Shown in pieces: positions 1 through 5,464 of a stretch of DNA of 6,518 nt (within the stretch, counting starts at the first letter, position 1; each line of letters starts with the position of its first letter). Made by a program: the position numbers and the translations under genes. The notes under the pieces were generated by a model, which saw only the letters and a list, made by a program, of their open reading frames with translations, was not told where the DNA came from and did not search any database. The stretch is from Desulfococcus sp. (GTDB lineage Bacteria > Desulfobacterota > Desulfobacteria > Desulfobacterales > Desulfosalsimonadaceae): contig JAHECJ010000128.1 in the NCBI GenBank assembly GCA_024641805.1, positions 1-6,518 of the forward strand. Reading direction: 5' to 3'.

Positions 1-376
1 CTTCCTGGGTCGCCGGATGATCCAATTCATAGATATTGATTTTGCCATCAAGCTCTTTTCTTCTCAGCGCAAAAGAATCTAAACCCGCCCCAATGATGAC
101 ATACTGCCTGATACCGGAATCTAATGCTTTTTCGAGTTTATCTTCGGCATAACGGGCCCTTGCAAGAATCTGCCGGCGTATCGGATCAAGTGATTTGTAT
201 ATGGTTCGTGTTGCGAAAAGATAAAGTAACCGACTCTTACATAAAAAACGCCAAACCGGACCGGCTAAATGAACGGCAAACGGATCCTCAAATACAATCG
301 GCGATTCATAAGCATAATGCATAGCACGTATTACAGCAGCCATTTCGGCTGTTCGGCTTCTTTTTTTTGGTTTCAT
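1..376 (-). CDS. TIGR00027/leucine carboxyl methyltransferase-like SAM-dependent methyltransferase, N-terminal part (runs off the left edge)
   Basis: Reading the minus strand from the ATG at 376-374 gives 125 open codons to the window edge with no stop. Residues 7-13 (SRTAEMA), the following AVIRAMHYAYESP stretch and the 'FEDPFA' motif near residue 35 are the usual N-terminal signature of the TIGR00027/PF04072 methyltransferases. The glycine-rich SAM-binding motif I, VIIGAGLDSFALR, lies at about residues 94-106, and the acidic motif II YELDHPATQE is at the very end. By family knowledge these are class I SAM methyltransferases with mostly unknown small-molecule or carboxyl substrates, usually about 260-300 residues long, so over half is missing here. 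The start is supported by family alignment; the ribosome-binding site is weak (AGAAATAAG just upstream). It begins 30 bases after the amidase stop and lies in the same reading frame, so it is probably co-transcribed with the amidase. The substrate cannot be told from the sequence. Confidence 0.85.
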   Translation of the reverse strand, partial: MKPKKRSRTAEMAAVIRAMHYAYESPIVFEDPFAVHLAGPVWRFLCKSRLLYLFATRTIYKSLDPIRRQILARARYAEDKLEKALDSGIRQYVIIGAGLDSFALRRKELDGKINIYELDHPATQE

Positions 377-406
377 CTTATTTCTGCGATGCGTTAAATA
401 GTAATT

Positions 407-1876
407 TTAAAATCCCGGGGGCGGCTTGAAGCCTCCTGTCATCTCATCAAGCATGCCGGCAAAATGGATCGGCGTTCTGTCTTCAAGGTAGGGTCCTACA
501 ATCTGAATACCCACCGGCAAACCGTTTGCCGAAAGTCCAATTGGGGCAATGGTGGCAGGCAGATAGGACACACATGTCAGACCTGCCCATGCGGACAGGG
601 TATCGAAATAAGGACGGGTCGTGTTGTTGACCATCAGGGTGCGCTCCAAAAAATCGCTGTGATCATGTTCAAAAGCAGTCACGGCAACGGCGGGGCATAA
701 CAGGACGTCAAAGTCTTTAAAATAATCCGCCCATTTCTGACGCATCATCAGCCTCATAAAATCGAGCACAATCCAGTCGCGATGAAGCATTGTAGTCCCA
801 CGGATCAGCTGGGCCCGGAAGGTTTTGTCTTCTATTGCCAGTTTCGGCGCTTCCTCTCGAAAATGTTCAAAAATCTCTTTTGACAAACTGGAATTAGGAA
901 CTGCGGTCAAAAGCCTGGTATAAATATCATGGCTGTCCCGGAAACAGATATCCGGTTTTTTTTCTTCGATTAAAACACCGGCCAGGGAGAGGTCATCCAC
1001 CAGATGCTGGATACAATCACCCACATTCGTGTCCACAGGAAAATCAGGATCATCAAGCCACACGCCGACACGGCATTCTTTCAGACTTTTCTTTCGCGGA
1101 GGCGGCAATTCAAGGTTCCAGGCAATCCGATTCGGTTTCTGCGGTTTAGTGATGATACCCATGACAAGATCCAGGTCTTCGGCACTTCTGGCAAGGGGAC
1201 CGATGACCGCGATATCGCCGCTCATGGAATAATCCCCGGGGAAGAGACCAGGAAACGGCGGAATATGACCCTTAAATGAAACAATATCAAAGGTTGGTTT
1301 ATGACCGTAAACACCGCAGAAATGCGAGGGGTTGCGGATGGAACCGCCGATATCGCTTCCGACTTCCAATCCTGTCAGACCGGCAGCCAGGGCGGCGGCA
1401 GAACCGCCGGAGGATCCACCGGGTACCCGTGAAACATCCCAGGGATTATTTGTCTGCCCGTATACGTCATTGAAACTTTGAAAATCCTGCCCGAACATCG
1501 GCAGGTTGGTTTTGGCAAAGATTATAGCCCCGGCCTTCACCAGGGATTTCACCGCATCAGCATTTTGGGAGGGCATATGACTTTTCAGACCCGGAAATCC
1601 AGATGTGCAAGGCATTCCGACCACTTCGATAGAATCCTTGACTGTTATGGGAAGCCCATGCAGCGGCCCCTGGATCTCTCCCCGCGCCAGCGCGTCATCC
1701 GCGGCACGGGCCTTCTTTTCAGCTGCATCAAATTGCGTTGCGACAATCGCATTGATCTTCGGATTCAACCGGTTGATTCTTTCTTTGTAAAAATTCAGAA
1801 GTTCAAGCGAACTGATTTGGCGGTCTAAAATCGAACGGGAGAGCTGCGTGGCAGACTGAAACTGCAATTCGCTCAT
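407..1876 (-). CDS. Amidase-signature family hydrolase
   Basis: A 489-residue protein, full length for the amidase-signature family (GatA, indoleacetamide hydrolase and relatives), which cleaves carboxamides to acid plus ammonia or amine. The Ser-cisSer-Lys catalytic triad is intact. Lys80 lies in GLPITVKDS. The cis-serine Ser155 lies in VPGGSSGGSAAALAAG (151-166). The nucleophile Ser179 lies in GSDIGGSIRNPSHFCG (173-188). Lys-to-Ser-to-Ser spacing matches that remembered for GatA (79/154/178). The glycine/serine-rich core is followed by the usual GDIAVIGPLARSAEDLDL segment (220-237), and the C-terminus has the GLPVGIQIVGP motif (452-462). There is no gatB or gatC neighbour, and the C-terminal half differs from GatA, so a tRNA amidotransferase subunit is unlikely. 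No signal peptide is seen, so it is probably cytoplasmic. The start at 1876 is backed by AAGGA at 1888-1884, 7 bases upstream. The substrate is unknown; acyl amides, aryl amides or nitrile-derived amides are all possible. Confidence 0.93.
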   Translation of the reverse strand: MSELQFQSATQLSRSILDRQISSLELLNFYKERINRLNPKINAIVATQFDAAEKKARAADDALARGEIQGPLHGLPITVKDSIEVVGMPCTSGFPGLKSHMPSQNADAVKSLVKAGAIIFAKTNLPMFGQDFQSFNDVYGQTNNPWDVSRVPGGSSGGSAAALAAGLTGLEVGSDIGGSIRNPSHFCGVYGHKPTFDIVSFKGHIPPFPGLFPGDYSMSGDIAVIGPLARSAEDLDLVMGIITKPQKPNRIAWNLELPPPRKKSLKECRVGVWLDDPDFPVDTNVGDCIQHLVDDLSLAGVLIEEKKPDICFRDSHDIYTRLLTAVPNSSLSKEIFEHFREEAPKLAIEDKTFRAQLIRGTTMLHRDWIVLDFMRLMMRQKWADYFKDFDVLLCPAVAVTAFEHDHSDFLERTLMVNNTTRPYFDTLSAWAGLTCVSYLPATIAPIGLSANGLPVGIQIVGPYLEDRTPIHFAGMLDEMTGGFKPPPGF

Positions 1877-1900
1877 GGTGGGTTCCTTTGAGGTTTAAGG

Positions 1901-1942
1901 GTCAGATGTCAGGAATGAGACATACCATACCTGACATCTGAC
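1901..1942. repeat. Perfect 13-bp inverted repeat (stem-loop) in the amidase leader
   Basis: GTCAGATGTCAGG at 1901-1913 is matched exactly by CCTGACATCTGAC at 1930-1942, with a 16-base loop. Each arm is itself built from two copies of GTCAG spaced 7 bases apart. It sits 25 bases upstream of the amidase start, just ahead of its ribosome-binding site. On the minus strand it is not followed by a T-tract, so it is not a standard intrinsic terminator for the upstream synthetase gene. It could be a dispersed REP-like intergenic palindrome, an mRNA-stabilising hairpin or a regulator site. The sequence shows the structure only; the role is open. Confidence 0.75.
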
Positions 1943-1995
1943 ACCTTTATTCGGCGGGGTAAGGTCGAACTGTGAATTACGTTATGATAATGGGA

Positions 1996-2024
1996 ATCAT
2001 AAACAAAATATCGTGTTCTGTCCT
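1996..2024 (-). promoter_or_regulatory. Candidate promoter for the amidase gene
   Basis: On the minus strand, AGGACA (2024-2019) and TATGAT (2001-1996) are separated by 17 bases and match the sigma-70 consensus at 4/6 and 5/6 positions. The -35 element overlaps the synthetase stop codon. A transcript would start near 1989, giving a leader of about 113 bases that contains the 13-bp inverted repeat. A 7-bp inverted repeat (TTATGAT at 1982-1988, ATCATAA at 1996-2002) covers the -10 element and could be an operator. This is a pattern match by eye; amidase could equally be read through from the synthetase gene. Confidence 0.3.
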
Positions 2025-3795
2025 ATGCGTACATGCTTTCGATTTCTTTAGCGTATTTTTCATTGACGATTCTTCGTTTCAATTTCATGGTAGGCGTCAG
2101 TTCTTCGCCTTCGATGGAAAGCTCCTGCGGAAGAATGACAAACTTTTTAATGGTCTGGACACGGGCAAGCGATTGATTTACTTCTTCAACTTTGCCCTGA
2201 AGATAGGCATTAAATTTTTTACATTTTGCAGCTTCCGCTGAATTCTTTGCAGGGCTGCCGGCTTCAGACGCTACCTGCTCGACTTTTTCCGGATCTAAAG
2301 TAAACAAAGCGGTCATATATTTCCGCTTGTCACCAATAACCACAGCCTGGCTTATAACCGGAATTGCTTTGAGCTTTCCTTCCAGCACCTGGGGTGGAAT
2401 ATTTTCACCACCGGCCGTGATGATCAGTTCTTTTTTCCGATCCGTAATTTTCAAAAATCCTCGGTTATCTATTTTCCCAACATCACCGGAATGGAGCCAC
2501 CCTTCTGCATCAATGGATTCTTTTGTTGCGGCTTCATTTTTAAAATAGCCTTTAAACACATGGCGGCCTCTCATCAGTACCTCACCGTCTTCGGCAATTT
2601 TCATTTCCGTCCCGGGGACTGGGGGACCGGCCCATCCGGTTTCAAATTTAAAGGGTTCCGGAAGAGACACCGTTCCCGGACCAGTACATTCACTCATTCC
2701 ATAGACTTCCGTAATCGGGATTCCAAGGCTTAAGAAAAATTCCAATGTATCCTTTGAAATCGGCGCAGCTGTAGAGACAAAAAATCTGCATCGGTCAAGC
2801 CCAAGTTTTTCACGCACTTTGGAAAAAACGAGTTTGTTGGCCAATCCATATAAGAATGGCATCGGCTCGCCTTTTTGGAAAGCATATCCGCCGACCATCC
2901 CTTTGCCTCTCGCCCATGCGGCGATTTTTTTCTTGAGCGGCGGGTTCTGCGCCCCTGCAGCCATCATTTTTGCCTGGATCTTTTCCCATACACGAGGCAC
3001 ACCGACAAATACAGTGGGATGGACTTCAGTTAAATTTTCACCCAGTTTATCGATGCTTTCGGCAAACCAGACCGTACACCCAAGAATATAAGGGCCATGA
3101 AGGCTGACAGCCTGTTCTGCGATATGGCTTAACGGCAGATAACTGATTATCTGTTCGTCCTCGGTTGCATCGAGCGTTTTTAACATCTGCCTGGCGACCC
3201 ATGTGATATTATCGTGACTGATCATAACACCTTTGGGATTGCCGGTAGTGCCGGACGTATAAATCAATGTGCACGTATCATCCGGCTTCTGGGCCTTGAT
3301 GCGTTTATTCAGTTCATCTTCAGGAACCTTTTCAGCGAGCTTCGGCAGGTCGCTCCATGAATAAACATTTGGATCCGTATCAGAACCGTTCATCAGGACG
3401 ATGGCTTTCAAATCCGGGAGCTGATCGCGAATCTGTTTAAATTTTGCCAGCTGTTCCGCATTTTCAACAACGGCGATATTGGCCTCACTGTGTTCGGCAA
3501 TATACTGGCACTGCTCCGGGCTGTTGGTCGTATAAATACCCCCCGGCACCGCCCCGGCAAATATGCCGGCCAGATCGCTGATAAACCACTGGGGGCAATT
3601 GCTGCCCAGAATACTGACTGCTTTGCCGGCCTCAAGACCAAGGCCGATAAATGCCCTGGCTGCGGTCCTGATCTGTTTATAATATTCATTCCAGGTCATC
3701 TGTTTCCATTCACCGTTAATCTTGGTATTCAATGCGACTTTGTTTCCAAATTTGTCTACGGTGCTTTTCATGACTTCCATAATCGTTGTCTTCAT
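2023..3795 (-). CDS. Long-chain acyl-CoA synthetase, bubblegum (ACSBG)-like, AMP-forming
   Basis: A complete 590-residue AMP-forming ligase that activates fatty acids: acid + ATP + CoA gives acyl-CoA + AMP + PPi. The adenylate-forming motifs appear in order. The P-loop A3 motif YTSGTTGNPKG is at 179-189, and A5 YGMSECTGPG at 365-374. GWLHSGD (432-438) contains the ribose-binding Asp. DRKKELIITAGGENIPP spans 452-468. The C-terminal ELTPTMKLKRR (565-575) holds the A10-type lysine (Lys571 or Lys573). The ITAGGENIPP form of the fatty-acyl signature and 'YGMSE..GP' are those of the ACSBG/bubblegum branch rather than of FadD. No transmembrane segment or signal peptide stands out; such enzymes are often membrane-associated. 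The start at 3795 has a strong Shine-Dalgarno, AAAGGAGG at 3807-3800, 4 bases from the ATG. It has its own promoter candidate and a 374-base gap upstream, so it probably starts a transcription unit. A role in beta-oxidation or lipid recycling is inferred. Confidence 0.94.
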   Translation of the reverse strand: MKTTIMEVMKSTVDKFGNKVALNTKINGEWKQMTWNEYYKQIRTAARAFIGLGLEAGKAVSILGSNCPQWFISDLAGIFAGAVPGGIYTTNSPEQCQYIAEHSEANIAVVENAEQLAKFKQIRDQLPDLKAIVLMNGSDTDPNVYSWSDLPKLAEKVPEDELNKRIKAQKPDDTCTLIYTSGTTGNPKGVMISHDNITWVARQMLKTLDATEDEQIISYLPLSHIAEQAVSLHGPYILGCTVWFAESIDKLGENLTEVHPTVFVGVPRVWEKIQAKMMAAGAQNPPLKKKIAAWARGKGMVGGYAFQKGEPMPFLYGLANKLVFSKVREKLGLDRCRFFVSTAAPISKDTLEFFLSLGIPITEVYGMSECTGPGTVSLPEPFKFETGWAGPPVPGTEMKIAEDGEVLMRGRHVFKGYFKNEAATKESIDAEGWLHSGDVGKIDNRGFLKITDRKKELIITAGGENIPPQVLEGKLKAIPVISQAVVIGDKRKYMTALFTLDPEKVEQVASEAGSPAKNSAEAAKCKKFNAYLQGKVEEVNQSLARVQTIKKFVILPQELSIEGEELTPTMKLKRRIVNEKYAKEIESMYA

Positions 3796-3844
3796 GTACC
3801 CTCCTTTGGTTTAAAAAAGATGCCGGTAAATGGTTGAAACAAAC

Positions 3845-3884
3845 CGATCAACGCAAGCCGCCGGATATGGCGGTGCGTTGATTG
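3845..3884. repeat. Stem-loop in the 5' leader of the acyl-CoA synthetase gene
   Basis: ATCAACGCA at 3847-3855 pairs with TGCGTTGAT at 3874-3882, extended outward by a G-T and a C-G pair. Inside, after a two-base bulge (3856-3857), CCGCC (3858-3862) pairs with GGCGG (3869-3873), leaving a six-base loop. It would lie near the 5' end of the transcript made from the promoter at 3899-3904, about 50 bases before the start codon. On the minus strand it is followed by GGTTTGTTT rather than a clean T-run, so it is a poor terminator. A leader hairpin that stabilises or regulates the mRNA, or a dispersed palindrome, is more likely. Confidence 0.65.
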
Positions 3885-3898
3885 TCCGAAATGAAAAT

Positions 3899-3927
3899 AT
3901 TATACCTGTTGAAAACAGTTGATTGAA
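3899..3927 (-). promoter_or_regulatory. Candidate promoter for the acyl-CoA synthetase gene, with a palindrome in the spacer
   Basis: The minus strand carries a perfect TATAAT -10 box at 3904-3899. Seventeen bases upstream is a weak -35, TTCAAT (3/6 match). The spacer holds a 5-bp inverted repeat, CTGTT-GAA-AACAG, at 3906-3918, next to the -10 box, a normal place for a repressor operator. A start near 3892 would give a leader of about 97 bases. Fatty-acid genes are often controlled by TetR-type (FadR/PsrA) or GntR-type repressors, but this palindrome is too short to assign to any of them. Confidence 0.45.
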
Positions 3928-4089
3928 ATTAATGCGCCTGAAACCTAGAATAAAAACGGTTTTGTTTCAGATTTTTGGGAAATATAACCTATTTAATCCT
4001 AAAATTCAAATAAAATAGCCGGTTATTATCATCCGCAAAAAGGTTGAGCTAAATGCTCCGATAATGTTACAAATCATCGGTCAGAGAAC

Positions 4090-4116
4090 AAAAAATTAAC
4101 CTTCATCAGGCCGAAT
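4090..4116 (-). terminator. Weak candidate intrinsic terminator after the nucleotide-sugar dehydrogenase
   Basis: On the minus strand, about 53 bases past the stop, ATT-C-GGCCT (4116-4108) can pair with AGGTT-AAT (4103-4095), with one bulged C and two G-U pairs around a GATGA loop. The T-run at 4095-4090 follows directly. The stem is weak but position and T-run are right for ending the sulfate/uronate operon. Confidence 0.35.
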
Positions 4117-4169
4117 CAAATCAATCTCTCGGGCATTAAATGATATGAGAATAGTGTGTGCCTAATATC

Positions 4170-5462
4170 TTACAATCGCCAGTAGTTGATATTGGATTTT
4201 TTCACCTCGGCGACATCAAGTATTGATTTAATATCAACTATACAACCATTTGGATTCAAACGTAATAATAAATCATCAAGAGAAATTTTTCGGTATAATT
4301 CATGACCCACGGCGATGATCATGGCATCAATTTTCATCAGGTCATCCAACGGGCTGATCGTCACATTAAAAATATTTTCGGCGTCCGTTCCATTCGCCAG
4401 CGGGTCATGGACGATGGGGTGGATGGTATAAGATTTTAATTCTTCTATGATATCAATGACCTTTGAATTTCTTAAATCCGCACAGTCTTCCTTGAAGGTT
4501 AGCCCGAGAATCCCGACCCGGGCATCCTTGATATTGATGCCGGAACGGGTCATCAGTTTGATGGCCTGCTCGACAACAAATTTTCCCATATTATCATTGA
4601 TTCGGCGCCCGGCCAGAATCACCTCCGGATGATATCCGGAGGTTTCCGCTTTGTAGGTCAGGTAATAGGGATCCACGCCGATGCAGTGACCGCCCACCAG
4701 GCCGGGGCGGAACGGCAGAAAATTCCATTTCGTGGCGGCGGCTTCAAGCACTTCAATGGTATCAATGTTTAATTTATCAAAAATAACCGCAAGCTCGTTC
4801 ATCAGCGCAATATTGAGATCCCGTTGTGTATTTTCAATTACTTTTGCGGCTTCCGCGGTTTTAATGTTCGGCGCACGATATACGCCTGCTTTAACAATTG
4901 AACCATAAAGATCGGCAACACGGCCAAGGGTCTGATCCGTGTCACCGGAAACCACTTTAATGATGCTCGTCAGCGTATGTTTTTTATCGCCGGGATTGAT
5001 CCGTTCTGGTGAATACCCCACATTAAACTCCTGCTTCCATTTCAGACCGGACATTTTCTCCAGGATCGGCACGCAGACTTCCTCGGTAGTTCCCGGATAA
5101 ACCGTTGATTCATAAATAATCACCGCGCCTTTTTTCATATATCGTCCGGCAGTTTTGGAGGCGCTTTTTAAAGGAAAAAGGTCCGGCTGCCTGGCAGAAT
5201 CAATGGGCGTCGGGACCGCCACAATAATATAGTCCGCCTTCGAAATTTTTTCCGGGTCCGATGTATATTCAATCCGTGTGGCGGCCTTTAATTCTTCCTT
5301 CGACAGTTCTCCGGTGGGATCCACGCCCCTTTTAAAAGATTCGATGCTGTTAATCTTTAAATCATATCCGATGGTGGGATATTTTTTCCCGAATTCAACT
5401 GCAACGGGCAGACCCACATAACCCAGACCAATCACCGCAATCGTCGGTGTTCCTGAAGCCAT
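4170..5462 (-). CDS. UDP-N-acetylhexosamine 6-dehydrogenase (TviB/WbpO type nucleotide-sugar dehydrogenase)
   Basis: A complete 430-residue member of the UDP-glucose/GDP-mannose dehydrogenase family. It would oxidise C6 of a UDP-sugar to the uronic acid using two NAD+. The N-terminal Rossmann motif IAVIGLGYVGLPVAVEFG spans 8-25, and YESTVYPGTTEE 117-128. The central helix region AAKVIENTQRDLNIALMNE spans 205-223. The catalytic Cys260 lies in GLVGGHCIGVDPYYL (254-268). The C-terminal domain signature GILGLTFKEDCADLRNSK spans 317-334. The VGGHCIGVDPYYL and TFKEDCADLRNSK forms and the YWRL ending resemble TviB/WbpO, which act on UDP-GlcNAc or UDP-GalNAc, more than Ugd; the exact substrate is inferred. 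It starts 2 bases after the stop of the PAPS-forming enzyme. Its Shine-Dalgarno AAAGGA (5479-5474) lies inside that gene, 11 bases from the ATG, so translation is probably coupled. It supplies uronic acid for capsule, O-antigen or exopolysaccharide. Confidence 0.92.
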   Translation of the reverse strand: MASGTPTIAVIGLGYVGLPVAVEFGKKYPTIGYDLKINSIESFKRGVDPTGELSKEELKAATRIEYTSDPEKISKADYIIVAVPTPIDSARQPDLFPLKSASKTAGRYMKKGAVIIYESTVYPGTTEEVCVPILEKMSGLKWKQEFNVGYSPERINPGDKKHTLTSIIKVVSGDTDQTLGRVADLYGSIVKAGVYRAPNIKTAEAAKVIENTQRDLNIALMNELAVIFDKLNIDTIEVLEAAATKWNFLPFRPGLVGGHCIGVDPYYLTYKAETSGYHPEVILAGRRINDNMGKFVVEQAIKLMTRSGINIKDARVGILGLTFKEDCADLRNSKVIDIIEELKSYTIHPIVHDPLANGTDAENIFNVTISPLDDLMKIDAMIIAVGHELYRKISLDDLLLRLNPNGCIVDIKSILDVAEVKKSNINYWRL

Positions 5463-5464
5463 TT

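Larger units (their letters stand above)
3796..4169. other. 374-base AT-rich intergenic region with several hairpins
   Basis: No convincing gene is present. Besides the promoter, leader stem-loop and terminator candidate listed separately, two further inverted repeats are visible. CTGAAAC (3938-3944) matches GTTTCAG (3964-3970). CCGATAAT (4058-4065) matches ATCATCGG (4073-4080), with one G-T pair when read as minus-strand RNA. Neither has a T-tract in the right place on the minus strand. The gap separates the sulfate/uronate genes from the fatty-acid gene and probably marks a transcription-unit boundary. Confidence 0.6.

Noticed and set aside
124..324. 66-codon plus-strand open frame
   Set aside because: It is antisense to the partial methyltransferase, which has clear family motifs in the minus-strand frame.
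374..409. Amidase and methyltransferase in the same frame, suggesting a split fusion gene
   Set aside because: The amidase ends at its normal C-terminus and the methyltransferase starts at its normal N-terminus, so these are two separate genes with a genuine TAA between them.
1478..1828. 116-codon plus-strand open frame, and the other plus-strand open frames inside the amidase
   Set aside because: They lie opposite a strongly supported amidase gene, and their translations show no family motif.
3938..3975. Plus-strand terminator-like hairpin (CTGAAAC...GTTTCAG followed by ATTTTT)
   Set aside because: No plus-strand gene ends here, the loop is long, and the sequence is AT-rich enough for this to occur by chance.
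3932..4018. 28-residue basic plus-strand micro-ORF in the large intergenic gap
   Set aside because: No ribosome-binding site, no motif, and AT-rich lysine-heavy composition typical of chance.
3796..4169. Riboswitch or small RNA in the synthetase leader or large gap
   Set aside because: The hairpins are simple and match no riboswitch core I can recognise; no paired terminator/antiterminator is visible.
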